NCBI GenBank assembly: GCA_019752575.1 | Contig: JAIELW010000013.1 | Location: 18,573 to 82,572, forward strand | DNA from: Xanthobacteraceae bacterium | GTDB lineage: Bacteria > Pseudomonadota > Alphaproteobacteria > Rhizobiales > Xanthobacteraceae | Direction: 5' to 3' | Length of the DNA stretch: 64,000 nucleotides | Shown: positions 21,592 through 30,129 of the stretch, in pieces | How the letters are laid out: every line of letters starts with the position of its first letter | Position numbering within the stretch: the first letter of the stretch is position 1 | Program-made: the position numbers and the translations under genes | Notes under the pieces: model-generated | Databases searched by the model: none | What the model saw: only the letters and a program-made list of their open reading frames with translations | What the model was told of the DNA's origin: nothing

Positions 21592-22896
21592 ATGAGCGAC
21601 CGCGGCGAGGAACTTCAGGACGGCAAGGCAAAGGCGGAACGGGCTTTCCTGTTCAAGCCCGCCCTGATTTCTGCGCTCAAGCACGGCTACAGCCGCTCCG
21701 ACCTCCGGGACGATGCGCTCGCAGGGCTGACGGTTGCGATCGTAGCGCTGCCGCTTTCGATGGCACTCGCCATCGCCTCCGGCCTGCCGCCCGAGCGCGG
21801 GCTCTACACCGCCATCGTCGGCGGTTTCCTGATCTCGCTCCTCGGTGGCAGCAAGTTTCAAATCGGCGGACCGGCCGGCGCCTTCATCGTGCTCGTTTCG
21901 CTGACGGTCGAGCGGCACGGCTACGACGGCCTCGTGCTTGCGACGGCGATCGCCGGCCTCATCATGATCGCCATCGGCGTGTTCAGGCTCGGCACCTACA
22001 TCAAATATATTCCGCATCCGGTAACGGTCGGCTTCGCGGCCGGAATCGCAGTTATCATCTTTGCAAGCCAGCTACGCGATTTCCTCGGGCTCGAGATCGC
22101 AAAAGAGCCCGGGCCGCTGCTTGCAAAGCTCGGCGCACTCTGGAACGCGCTTTCCACGATCAAGCCGGCGGCGCTTGCGATCAGCGTCGCGGGTGTCGCG
22201 GTCATTCTCCTGATCCGGAAGTTTCGCCCGCGCTGGCCGAGCTTTCTGATCGTCGTGACCTTAAGCGCGGCTTTTGTGGCCATCTTTCATCCGGACGTCG
22301 CCACCATCGGCTCGCGTTTCGGCGCGGTACCGAATTCGCTGCCCGCGCCGTCGCTGCCGCCGTTCGACTGGCAGAAAATTTATCGCGTGCTTCCCGACGC
22401 AATCGCGATTGCGCTCTTGGGCTCGATAGAGTCGCTTCTCTCCGCCGTCGTCGCCGACAAGATGAGCGGCAGCAAGCATCGCTCGAACGGCGAGCTGGTC
22501 GCGCAGGGTGTCGCCAATATCGGCTCGGTCGCCTTCGGCGGCATTCCGGTCACCGGCACCATTGCGCGCACCGCGACCAACGTGCGCGCGAGGGCGAAGA
22601 GCCCGGTCTCCGGAATTCTGCACGCCGCTTACCTGCTCGTCTTCATGATGCTGGCGGCGCCGCTCGCAGTGCATATCCCGCTCGCCGCGCTTGCCGCCGT
22701 ACTCGTCGTGGTCGCGTTCAATATGTCGGATCACCACGAGTTCCGCGCTCTGCTTGGAAAATCCTGGGCCGATGCGACTGTGCTGCTCGCGGTATTTCTG
22801 ATCACGGCGTTCTACGACCTCGTCGCCGCCATCGGGATCGGTGTCGCGCTGTCGTTTCTTTTCCGCGCGGCAAGCCTGCGGAAGAAATCCGGCTAG
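21592..22896 (+). CDS. SulP family inorganic anion transporter lacking a STAS domain
   Basis: 434 residues. The SulP membrane core is complete: YSRSDLRDDALAGLTVAIVALPLSMALAIASG is seen in part as LAGLTVAIVALPLSMA, then GLYTAIVGGF, GGSKFQIGGPAGAF and the SIESLLSAVVADKMSG segment. The protein stops soon after the last membrane segment (FLFRAASLRKKSG), whereas most SulP proteins carry a 100-residue cytoplasmic STAS domain. Substrate could be sulfate, bicarbonate or a dicarboxylate. It diverges from atpH; the 287-base gap shows no other gene. Confidence 0.88.
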   Translation: MSDRGEELQDGKAKAERAFLFKPALISALKHGYSRSDLRDDALAGLTVAIVALPLSMALAIASGLPPERGLYTAIVGGFLISLLGGSKFQIGGPAGAFIVLVSLTVERHGYDGLVLATAIAGLIMIAIGVFRLGTYIKYIPHPVTVGFAAGIAVIIFASQLRDFLGLEIAKEPGPLLAKLGALWNALSTIKPAALAISVAGVAVILLIRKFRPRWPSFLIVVTLSAAFVAIFHPDVATIGSRFGAVPNSLPAPSLPPFDWQKIYRVLPDAIAIALLGSIESLLSAVVADKMSGSKHRSNGELVAQGVANIGSVAFGGIPVTGTIARTATNVRARAKSPVSGILHAAYLLVFMMLAAPLAVHIPLAALAAVLVVVAFNMSDHHEFRALLGKSWADATVLLAVFLITAFYDLVAAIGIGVALSFLFRAASLRKKSG

Positions 22897-22949
22897 AGAA
22901 TTTACCGCGCGTCGGCCGCCACAACGGCACCGGCAGCAGCCGGATGCCT

Positions 22950-23237
22950 TTATCCAAGAACAAAGCTAAGCCGCTGGTCGGCTCTCGACGGCGCGAGCTC
23001 GATAATCTCGGCAGCGACCACTTTTTTCTCGACGAACGGATCTTCGTTCACCCTTCGCTCCAGCTCCGCGAGCGAGGTGTTGTGCGCGACGATCCCGCCG
23101 CCCTGATTGGGCGGCAGGCTGCCTGCGAGCAGGAACACCCCATCGTCAAAGCCTCGTTTGAGCCAAGCCTTATGCCCCTCCATGAATTGCGCGGCGTCGC
23201 CTCTGTTGGCTGCGAATTTCAGCAAGACGATAAACAT
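22950..23237 (-). CDS. YciI family protein
   Basis: 95 residues with the YCII ferredoxin-like fold: MFIVLLKFA at the start, HKAWLKRGFDDGVFLLAGSL in the middle (the conserved H and the G-S/L turn), and VEKKVVAAEIIEL at the end. Function of the family is unclear; some members act as small dehydratases or chlorohydrolases. It lies 21 bases downstream of the TetR regulator and probably forms an operon with it. Confidence 0.82.
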   Translation of the reverse strand: MFIVLLKFAANRGDAAQFMEGHKAWLKRGFDDGVFLLAGSLPPNQGGGIVAHNTSLAELERRVNEDPFVEKKVVAAEIIELAPSRADQRLSFVLG

Positions 23238-23258
23238 CGGCTGTCTCCCATGATTTTT

Positions 23259-23855
23259 TCATTGTTTGCGTGTTGCGGCGCGGCGCCTGCCGCGTTCAAT
23301 CCATGACTTCAGCCAGCCGCGCATCTGCTCGACTTCCTGCCTGATAAAAGCGTCGTCGCGAAAAGCGCTCGCCAGCGTAGCAACGCCCTGGCTGCGGGCG
23401 AGAAGATGCATCGCAAGAGCGTCGGCCTCTTCACAACCGGCCAGCTCAAACTGCCTGCGCAGCCACACCCTGAAAAGGATGAACAGCTTGTTGGCTTCGG
23501 CTTGCGAAGCATGACCTAGCTTCGCGAGTTCGGAACATAGCGTGCCGACCGGGCAGCCGTGGCGTTTGATGTCGGCTTTGTTCGCAATCAGGATATCGAT
23601 GAAGCCCTCGATGCGATCGGCGGGCCCTTTGCCTTCGCTTTCCCAAAGCGCAAGCATCGCACGGGTCGCGGCGAGCCGCGTCTCGATCACTGCATCCAGA
23701 ATCTCATCCTTGGTCTTGAAATGGTAGTAAAAATTGCCGCGCGAAATTTTCACCGCTTCGGCAATATCCGCGAACGAAGTGTGATCGTAACCGTGCCGGT
23801 AAAATAGCCGGTCGGCGGCGTCTACGATTTGATCCCGGGTTGTCTGCTCGCTCAT
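23259..23855 (-). CDS. TetR/AcrR family transcriptional regulator
   Basis: 198 residues. The N-terminal helix-turn-helix (about 8-55) shows DAADRLFYRHGYDHTSFADIA followed by SRGNFYYHFKTKDEIL, the full TetR pattern. The C-terminal ligand domain resembles the TetR_C group that controls small oxidoreductase or efflux genes (CPVGTLCSEL near residue 100). Two palindromes just upstream of the ATG are likely operators, so it probably represses itself and the YciI gene. Confidence 0.9.
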   Translation of the reverse strand: MSEQTTRDQIVDAADRLFYRHGYDHTSFADIAEAVKISRGNFYYHFKTKDEILDAVIETRLAATRAMLALWESEGKGPADRIEGFIDILIANKADIKRHGCPVGTLCSELAKLGHASQAEANKLFILFRVWLRRQFELAGCEEADALAMHLLARSQGVATLASAFRDDAFIRQEVEQMRGWLKSWIERGRRRAATRKQ

Positions 23856-23876
23856 GAACTCAGTGGCATGTATAGG

Positions 23877-23925
23877 TTAGGACAATTGACCTAATTTGAC
23901 GTTATCGAATAGGACACTTGTCCAA
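23877..23925. promoter_or_regulatory. Probable double operator for the TetR regulator
   Basis: Two near-palindromes share the half-site TAGGACA: TTAGGACAATTGACCTAA (23877-23894, 16 of 18 positions symmetric) and TAGGACACTTGTCCAA (23910-23925). Their centres (23885.5 and 23917.5) are 32 bp apart, three helical turns, so two dimers would sit on the same face. They lie 22-70 bases upstream of the TetR start. Confidence 0.65.
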
Positions 23926-23952
23926 TCCGGTCAAGAGCCAAAGTTTAGGGAA

Positions 23953-26115
23953 TTAAAGAAAACTCTGCGGATCGACATCGATCTGCACACGGACGCTGCC
24001 GCGCGCGGGTGGTGCCGCTTCCAGCCATTCGCGCACGTAATGCGAGAGATCGAAATTGCGCGGCGAGGAAACCAAGAGCCGCCAGCGATGCCGTCCGCGA
24101 ATCATCGAGAGCGGCGCTTCGGCCGGACCCAGGAGACGCACGTCATCCGAGATCGGTGCGTTAGCAGCCAGCTTTCGCGCGTGCGATTCTGCCGTCGGGC
24201 CGTCTTTCGCGGAAACGATAATCGCGACCATTCTTCCGAACGGAGGAAGTCCCGCTTCTTCGCGCGACTTGATCTCGCTGTCGTAGAACGCATCGCGGTC
24301 GCCGGCGAGGAGCGCCTTCATCACCGGATGCTCCGGCTGATAGGTCTGCAAAAGTCCCCGCCCGCCGATGTTCTCGCGGCCCGCGCGTCCGACTACCTGA
24401 TGCAGGAGCTGGAACGTCCGCTCCGCCGCGCGCGGATCGCCGTAGTTCAAACCGAGATCGGCGTCGATGATGCCGACGAGTGCAAGGCCCGGAAAGTGAT
24501 GGCCCTTGGCGACGAGTTGCGTGCCGATCACGATATCGACGTCGCGGTTCGTGACGGCCTCGAGTTCTGCGCGCAATCGCTCGACGCCGCCAGCCATGTC
24601 GCTCGACAACACGAGCGTGCGGGCTTCCGGAAAGGCCGGACGTACTTCTTCTTCGAGCCGTTCGACGCCGGGGCCGATCGGCACGAAAGAATCGGGTGTC
24701 TCACACTTCGGACAATGCTGCGGCGGCGGCATGTCGAAACCGCAGTGATGGCAGACCAGCCGCTTGCGGTAACGATGCTCGACGAGCCAGGTATCGCAAT
24801 TCACGCAGCGCATGCGAAAGCCGCAGGAGCGGCAGAGTGTCAGCGGCGCGTAACCGCGCCGGTTCAGGAATAATAATACCTGCTCGCCGCGCGAAATGGT
24901 TTCGTTGATCGCCTGCTCCAGCCGCGGCGAAATCCAGCGGCCCTTGCGCGGGCCGTCCTTGCGGAGGTCGATCGCTTCGAGTTGCGGGACTTCCGTGCCG
25001 CTGTAGCGCTCCGACAGTTGCAAGCGTTTATAACGCCCGCGCCGGGCGTTGCTTTCGGTCTCTAAGCTCGGCGTCGCGGAGGTGAGCACCACCGCCGTAT
25101 TCGCAAGCGAGCCGCGCACGACCGCCATGTCGCGCGCGTGATAATGCACGCCCTCTTCCTGTTTGTAGGCGGGGTCGTGCTCTTCATCCAGCACGATCAG
25201 CGCAAGGTCGTTGAAGGGGAGAAACAGCGCCGAGCGTGCGCCGGCGACAACACTGACTTCGCCTTTCGCGACACCTTCCCATGTCCGCGCGCGTTTTCTC
25301 GGCGCGATCGCGGAGTGCCACTCCGCCGGGCGAACGCCGAAGCGCTCTGCGAAGCGGTCGAGAAAACGCGTGGTCAGTGCGATCTCGGGCAGCAGGATCA
25401 GCGCCTGCCGCTTCTGCTTGAGAACTTCCGCGACCGCCTCGAAATAGACTTCGGTCTTGCCGGAACCAGTGACGCCGTCGAGCAGACTCACGGAAAATTT
25501 CCCGGTGCATACGGCTTCGCACAATTCTTTCGCCGCTTTCGATTGCGCGGGATTGAGTTCGGGCGCGGCGAAGTTTTCATCCGGCGGCAGCGCAATCGGT
25601 TCCGGCGGCAGCACGACGGCATCTAGCGCGCCCTGATCGATCAAGCCGTCGATCACGCCCGGAGAAACGCCCGCCTCTTCCGCCGCTTCGGACTTCGAGC
25701 GCAGCAGACCGTTTTCGAGGAGCGAGAGCACACGCGCTCTCGCCTCCGTCATGCGCGGAGGCTGTAGCCCGGTAACGCGCACGCCGATCTTCTCGCGCGC
25801 AGCGCCAAGCTCCGCGCTTCTGCGCAACGCCATGCGCAAGACCATGCCGCGGGGCGCGAGCGTGTAATCGGCGATCCAGTCGATCAGTTTGACGAGTTCG
25901 AGCGGCAAAGGCGGCAGATCGGCTTTCGCGATCACGCTTTTCAGCTTCGTCTTTGCCGGCGCCTGTCCGCTGCCCGGCCACACCACGCCGGTTTCTTCAC
26001 GATTTCCGAGCGGCACATGCACGATGTCGCCGGCCGAAAGCGCCTCGCTCGCTTTGTATGAGTAGGGCCGGTCCACCGCGAGCGGCACGAGCACATCGAC
26101 GATTCGTTCGGCCAT
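23953..26115 (-). CDS. priA: Primosomal replication restart helicase PriA
   Basis: 720 residues. The N-terminal DNA-binding domain starts IVDVLVPLAVDRPYSY. The helicase has Walker A DGVTGSGKTEVYF and the DEEH box in VLDEEHDPAYKQ. The zinc insertion follows with CRSCG, CVNC, CHHCG and CPKCE (eight cysteines). The last motifs LVAKGHHFPGLALVGI and QVVGRAGR are canonical. PriA restarts stalled forks. ATG at 26115. Confidence 0.96.
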   Translation of the reverse strand: MAERIVDVLVPLAVDRPYSYKASEALSAGDIVHVPLGNREETGVVWPGSGQAPAKTKLKSVIAKADLPPLPLELVKLIDWIADYTLAPRGMVLRMALRRSAELGAAREKIGVRVTGLQPPRMTEARARVLSLLENGLLRSKSEAAEEAGVSPGVIDGLIDQGALDAVVLPPEPIALPPDENFAAPELNPAQSKAAKELCEAVCTGKFSVSLLDGVTGSGKTEVYFEAVAEVLKQKRQALILLPEIALTTRFLDRFAERFGVRPAEWHSAIAPRKRARTWEGVAKGEVSVVAGARSALFLPFNDLALIVLDEEHDPAYKQEEGVHYHARDMAVVRGSLANTAVVLTSATPSLETESNARRGRYKRLQLSERYSGTEVPQLEAIDLRKDGPRKGRWISPRLEQAINETISRGEQVLLFLNRRGYAPLTLCRSCGFRMRCVNCDTWLVEHRYRKRLVCHHCGFDMPPPQHCPKCETPDSFVPIGPGVERLEEEVRPAFPEARTLVLSSDMAGGVERLRAELEAVTNRDVDIVIGTQLVAKGHHFPGLALVGIIDADLGLNYGDPRAAERTFQLLHQVVGRAGRENIGGRGLLQTYQPEHPVMKALLAGDRDAFYDSEIKSREEAGLPPFGRMVAIIVSAKDGPTAESHARKLAANAPISDDVRLLGPAEAPLSMIRGRHRWRLLVSSPRNFDLSHYVREWLEAAPPARGSVRVQIDVDPQSFL

Positions 26116-26189
26116 GATTCTTGTGGTTTCTCTGGACGTTTCTTGCGTTTAAGCGGAAGTTAAGCCGAGCGGAGCGACAACCTGATTCC

Positions 26190-27188
26190 ATGTCAAGCCG
26201 CGCCAAATCGAACGCAGACGGCGCCCGCAACTCCGCGGAAGCTCGGCTTTTTTCCGTCGCCGCAAAAGATGTGCTGGCCGAGCTGAAGCGCTGGCTCGAA
26301 TTCATCGCTGCCGAGCGGCGCCTATCGCCGAAGACCGTAGAGGCCTATGCCCGCGATGTCGGCTTCTTTCTTGCGTTTCTCACCGAACATCTTGGTCACG
26401 CGGCGAAGCTTTCTGACCTTTCCAAGCTTGCGCCTTCCGACATTCGCGCGTTTCTCGCCTTCCGCCGCTCGAACGGCGTCGAAGCCCGCACGCTGCAGCG
26501 CTCGCTCGCGGCGGCCCGCTCCTTCGTGCGTTTTCTGGAGCGGGAAGGCCGCGGCAAATCCGACGCGCTTTCCGCGGTGCGCGCACCGAAAGTCGCCAAA
26601 ACCTTGCCGCGTCCGCTCGATGCGGCTTCCGCGCTCGCGCTCGCCGATCCTGCAACCCGCGCCTTTGAAGAGCGCGAGCCATGGGTGCTCGCGCGCGATG
26701 CAGCCGTGCTCTCGCTTCTTTATGGTGCAGGCCTTCGTATTGCCGAAGCACTCTCGTTGAAGCGCGATCAAATTCCCGCGCCGGGTACCGCCGATACGAT
26801 CACCGTCACCGGCAAAGGCAGCAAGACGCGCATGGTGCCGCTGCTCCCGCAGATTACCCAGGCGATCGCAGACTACATCGCGATCTGCCCATTTGCCCTC
26901 GCTGCCGCCGAACCCGTGTTTCGCGGCGAGAAAGGCGCCCCGCTCAGCCCGCGCATCGTGCAGCTTGCGATGGAAAGAATGCGCGGCGCGCTAGGCTTGC
27001 CCGACTCCGCAACGCCTCATGCGCTGCGCCATTCCTTCGCCACGCATTTGCTCGCGCGCGGCGGCGATCTTCGTTCAATTCAGGAATTGCTCGGCCACGC
27101 GTCGCTCGCGACCACGCAGGTCTACACGCAGGTCGATACGACGCATCTTCTGGAGGCCTATCGTGCCGCACACCCGCGGGCGCGGTGA
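26190..27188 (+). CDS. xerC: Tyrosine recombinase XerC
   Basis: 332 residues from the ATG at 26190; an upstream in-frame start at 26121 would add a poor leader overlapping the priA promoter side. The N-terminal SAM-like core-binding domain covers about 25-120. The catalytic set is complete: Arg in LYGAGLRIAEAL, Lys in TGKGSKTRMVPL, HxxR in TPHALRHSFATHLL, His in LGHASL and the nucleophile Tyr in TTQVYTQVD. It resolves chromosome dimers at dif with XerD. Divergent from priA, the usual arrangement in this order. Confidence 0.94.
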   Translation: MSSRAKSNADGARNSAEARLFSVAAKDVLAELKRWLEFIAAERRLSPKTVEAYARDVGFFLAFLTEHLGHAAKLSDLSKLAPSDIRAFLAFRRSNGVEARTLQRSLAAARSFVRFLEREGRGKSDALSAVRAPKVAKTLPRPLDAASALALADPATRAFEEREPWVLARDAAVLSLLYGAGLRIAEALSLKRDQIPAPGTADTITVTGKGSKTRMVPLLPQITQAIADYIAICPFALAAAEPVFRGEKGAPLSPRIVQLAMERMRGALGLPDSATPHALRHSFATHLLARGGDLRSIQELLGHASLATTQVYTQVDTTHLLEAYRAAHPRAR

Positions 27189-27200
27189 TTAACGATTTTT

Positions 27201-27310
27201 GTCGTCCCCGCGAAGGCGGGGACCCATAACCCCGGTATCACTAAATAACTGAGGCGTGTGGCTATGGGTCCCGGCTCGCGCTCGGCTTCGCCTCGCTTGG
27301 CCGGGACGAC
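27201..27310. repeat. Palindromic repeat (GTCGTCCCCGCGAAGGCGGGGAC type)
   Basis: An inverted structure: GTCGTCCCCGCG and CCCATAACCCC at the left answer GGGTCCCGG and GGCCGGGACGAC at the right. It lies between the convergent ends of xerC and lpd and may also stop transcription from both sides. Confidence 0.75.
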
Positions 27311-27316
27311 GGCAGA

Positions 27317-28717
27317 TCACATATGAATGGCGCGCTTATCGACGCCGAGCGCGGCTTCTTTCACCGCTTCCGAGAGCGTCGGGTGCGGGTGGCAAGTGCG
27401 GGCGATGTCTTCCGCCGAGCCCGAGAATTCCATCGTGATGGTCGCTTCCGTGATCATGGTGCCGGCGTCCGGGCCGATGATATGCACGCCCAAGACCTTG
27501 TCGGTTTTGTCGTCGGAAAGGATCTTCACGAAGCCTTCGGTGGTCTTGTTCACCTTGGCGCGGCCGTTCGCGGTGAACGGGAATTTGCCGGCACGATAAG
27601 CGACGCCCGCCTGCTTCAGTTCTTCTTCGGTTTTGCCGACACTTGCCACTTCCGGGTAGGTGTAGATCACGTTCGGGATCGCGTCGTAATTCACGTGACC
27701 GGCCTTGCCAGCGATCAATTCGGCGACCGCGATGCCTTCGTCTTCGCCCTTATGCGCGAGCATGGCGCCGCGGACGACATCGCCGATTGCGAAGATGCCT
27801 TTGACGTTGGTCTGGAAGTGATCGTCGATCTTCACGCGGCCGCGCTCGTCCAGTTCGACGCCGGCTTCCTTGAGACCGAGACCTTGCGTGTACGGCACGC
27901 GGCCGATCGCGACGAGCACGACATCGGCGTCTAACGTTTCCGCCTTGCCGCCCGCCGCGGGCTCGACGCTCGCTTTCAAAGTCTTGCCCTTGGTATCGAC
28001 CGCGGTAACCTTCGAGCCGAGCTTGAAGCTCACGCCCTGCTTTTCGAGAATGCGCTGGAACTGACGCGCGATCTCGCCGTCCATGCCGGGCAGAATGCGA
28101 TCGAGAAATTCGACGACCTGCACTTCCGCGCCCAAGCGGCGCCATACCGAACCCAATTCAAGCCCGATCACGCCAGCGCCGACGACCAAGAGCTTGCCCG
28201 GCACCTTGTCGAGTGTAAGCGCACCGGTCGAAGAGACGACGCGCTTCTCGTCGATCTCGATGCCCTTGAGACGCGTCACATCGGAGCCGGTCGCGATCAC
28301 GATGTTCTTGGCTTCGACGACTTCAGCCTTGCCATTGCCGGTGACAACTTCGATCTTGTCGGGACCGGTGATCTTGCCGGTGCCCTTGAAAGTGTCGATC
28401 TTGTTTTTCTTGAACAGGAAGTCGACGCCCTTCACGTTGCCGTCGACGCCTTCCTGCTTGAACGAAAGCATCTGCTTGAGATCGAGCTTCGGCTTCGAAA
28501 CTCCGATGCCCATGCCGGCGAAATCATGCGCGGCTTCCTCGAACAGATGCGACGCATGCAGCAGCGCCTTCGAAGGAATGCAGCCGACGTTGAGGCAGGT
28601 GCCGCCGAAGGTTTTGTCCTTTTCGATCACCGCGGTTTTCAGCCCGAGCTGCGCGCCGCGAATGGCGCAGACATAGCCCGCCGGGCCGGTGCCGATGACG
28701 ACGAGATCGTAGGACAT
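27317..28717 (-). CDS. lpdA: Dihydrolipoyl dehydrogenase (E3)
   Basis: 466 residues from the ATG at 28717. The FAD site [10 protein letters not shown] is at 10-19, the redox disulfide is Cys41-Cys46 in [13 protein letters not shown], an NAD site is in [15 protein letters not shown], and the active-site His/Glu pair is in CHPHPTLSE near the end. It reoxidises dihydrolipoamide made by the SucAB core. It ends the mdh-sucCD-sucAB-lpd run; a palindromic repeat lies between it and sucB. Confidence 0.96.
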   Translation of the reverse strand: MSYDLVVIGTGPAGYVCAIRGAQLGLKTAVIEKDKTFGGTCLNVGCIPSKALLHASHLFEEAAHDFAGMGIGVSKPKLDLKQMLSFKQEGVDGNVKGVDFLFKKNKIDTFKGTGKITGPDKIEVVTGNGKAEVVEAKNIVIATGSDVTRLKGIEIDEKRVVSSTGALTLDKVPGKLLVVGAGVIGLELGSVWRRLGAEVQVVEFLDRILPGMDGEIARQFQRILEKQGVSFKLGSKVTAVDTKGKTLKASVEPAAGGKAETLDADVVLVAIGRVPYTQGLGLKEAGVELDERGRVKIDDHFQTNVKGIFAIGDVVRGAMLAHKGEDEGIAVAELIAGKAGHVNYDAIPNVIYTYPEVASVGKTEEELKQAGVAYRAGKFPFTANGRAKVNKTTEGFVKILSDDKTDKVLGVHIIGPDAGTMITEATITMEFSGSAEDIARTCHPHPTLSEAVKEAALGVDKRAIHM

Positions 28718-28739
28718 TTGCTTTCTCCAAGTTCTCCGC

Positions 28740-28825
28740 GTCATGGCCGGGCTTGTCCCGGCCATCCACGCCTTACTTTTCGGAGGTCAAAGACGTGGAT
28801 GCCCGGCACAAGGCCGGGCATGACG
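28740..28825. repeat. Palindromic repeat (TCATGSCCGGGCTTGTCCCGG type)
   Basis: GTCATGGCCGGGCTTGTCCC at the left answers GGCACAAGGCCGGGCATGAC at the right, with CCACGCCTT/AAGACGTGG inside. It sits between sucB and lpd. A short half-copy of the same family is at 45295-45325. Confidence 0.8.
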
Positions 28826-28833
28826 AAAATTGA

Positions 28834-30114
28834 TTATAGGTCGAGCACCAAGCGCGCCGGGTCTTCCAGACCTTCCTTGATGCGCACGAGACAGGTCACC
28901 GCCTCGCGGCCGTCGACGATGCGGTGATCGTAGGAAAGCGCGAGATACATCATCGGCTTCACGACGACCTGACCCTTCACCGCGACCGGGCGCTCCTCGA
29001 TGCGATGCATGCCGAGGATGCCGGACTGCGGCGCGTTCAAAATCGGCGTGGACAACAGCGAGCCGTAGATGCCGCCGTTCGAAAGCGTAAACGTGCCGCC
29101 CTGCATCTCGCCGATCGAAAGCTGGCCGTCGCGCGCGCGCCTGCCGAAGTCGGCAATGGTCTTTTCGATTTCCGCGATCGACATCATGTCGGCGTTGCGC
29201 ACCACCGGTACGACGAGACCCTTCTCGGTGCCGACCGCAACGCCGATGTGATAATAATTTTTATAGACGAGATCGGTGCCGTCGATCTCGGCGTTCACCG
29301 CGGGCACTTCTTTCAGCGCCTGAATGCAGGCCTTCACGAAGAAGCCCATGAAGCCGAGTTTCACGCCGTGCTTCTTCTCGAACGCGTCCTTGTATTCGGC
29401 GCGCATTTTCATCACCGCGCTCATGTCGACGTCGTTGAACGTGGTCAGCATCGCGGCGGTGTTCTGCGCGTCCTTAAGACGCCGCGCGATGGTCTGGCGA
29501 AGGCGCGTCATCTTCACGCGCTCTTCGCGGCTCGCGTCGTCGGCCGGAGACGGCGCCCGCATCTGCTGCGAGGGAGCGTTGGCAACCGATGGCCCGCGCT
29601 CGATCGCCGCAAGCATGTCGCCCTTGGTCACGCGGCCGTCGCGGCCCGTGCCCGAAACGCTCGCGGGATCGACGCCGCTCTCCGCGCCGAGACGGCGCAC
29701 GGAAGGCGCCTGTGCATTATCGGTCGCAACGCGCTGCTCGTTGCCGCTACGCGGCTGAATCGGCGTTGGACCGGCGGCAACAGGCTTCGTGGTTTCGGTT
29801 TTCTGATCGGGGCGTCCGGCGGCCGCGGGAACGGTCTTGTCTTTGGGAGCGGAGCCCGTTGAAGCAGCACCCCCCGCGCCTTCCTTGATCGAGCCGAGCA
29901 CCGCGCCGATGGTGACGGTCTGGCCGTCTTTCGCGATGATTTCCTGCAACACGCCGGCAGTTGGCGCCGGCACTTCGACCGTAACCTTGTCGGTCTCGAG
30001 TTCAACCAGCGGCTCGTCGGCCTTCACCGCGTCGCCGGGTTTCTTGAACCATTTGCCGATGGTGGCTTCGGTGACGGATTCGCCGAGAGTCGGCACACGG
30101 ATTTCGGTCGCCAT
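28834..30114 (-). CDS. sucB: Dihydrolipoamide succinyltransferase (E2 of 2-oxoglutarate dehydrogenase)
   Basis: 426 residues. The lipoyl domain (1-77) has the modified lysine at Lys43 in ETDKVTVEV. An Ala/Pro linker is followed by the E1/E3-binding domain (about 135-170, [14 protein letters not shown]), a second linker, and the catalytic domain with His397 and Asp401 in SYDHRIVDG. It transfers the succinyl group to CoA. Co-transcribed with sucA, 15 bases upstream. Confidence 0.96.
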   Translation of the reverse strand: MATEIRVPTLGESVTEATIGKWFKKPGDAVKADEPLVELETDKVTVEVPAPTAGVLQEIIAKDGQTVTIGAVLGSIKEGAGGAASTGSAPKDKTVPAAAGRPDQKTETTKPVAAGPTPIQPRSGNEQRVATDNAQAPSVRRLGAESGVDPASVSGTGRDGRVTKGDMLAAIERGPSVANAPSQQMRAPSPADDASREERVKMTRLRQTIARRLKDAQNTAAMLTTFNDVDMSAVMKMRAEYKDAFEKKHGVKLGFMGFFVKACIQALKEVPAVNAEIDGTDLVYKNYYHIGVAVGTEKGLVVPVVRNADMMSIAEIEKTIADFGRRARDGQLSIGEMQGGTFTLSNGGIYGSLLSTPILNAPQSGILGMHRIEERPVAVKGQVVVKPMMYLALSYDHRIVDGREAVTCLVRIKEGLEDPARLVLDL

Positions 30115-30129
30115 CTTCTTCGCTTTCTC

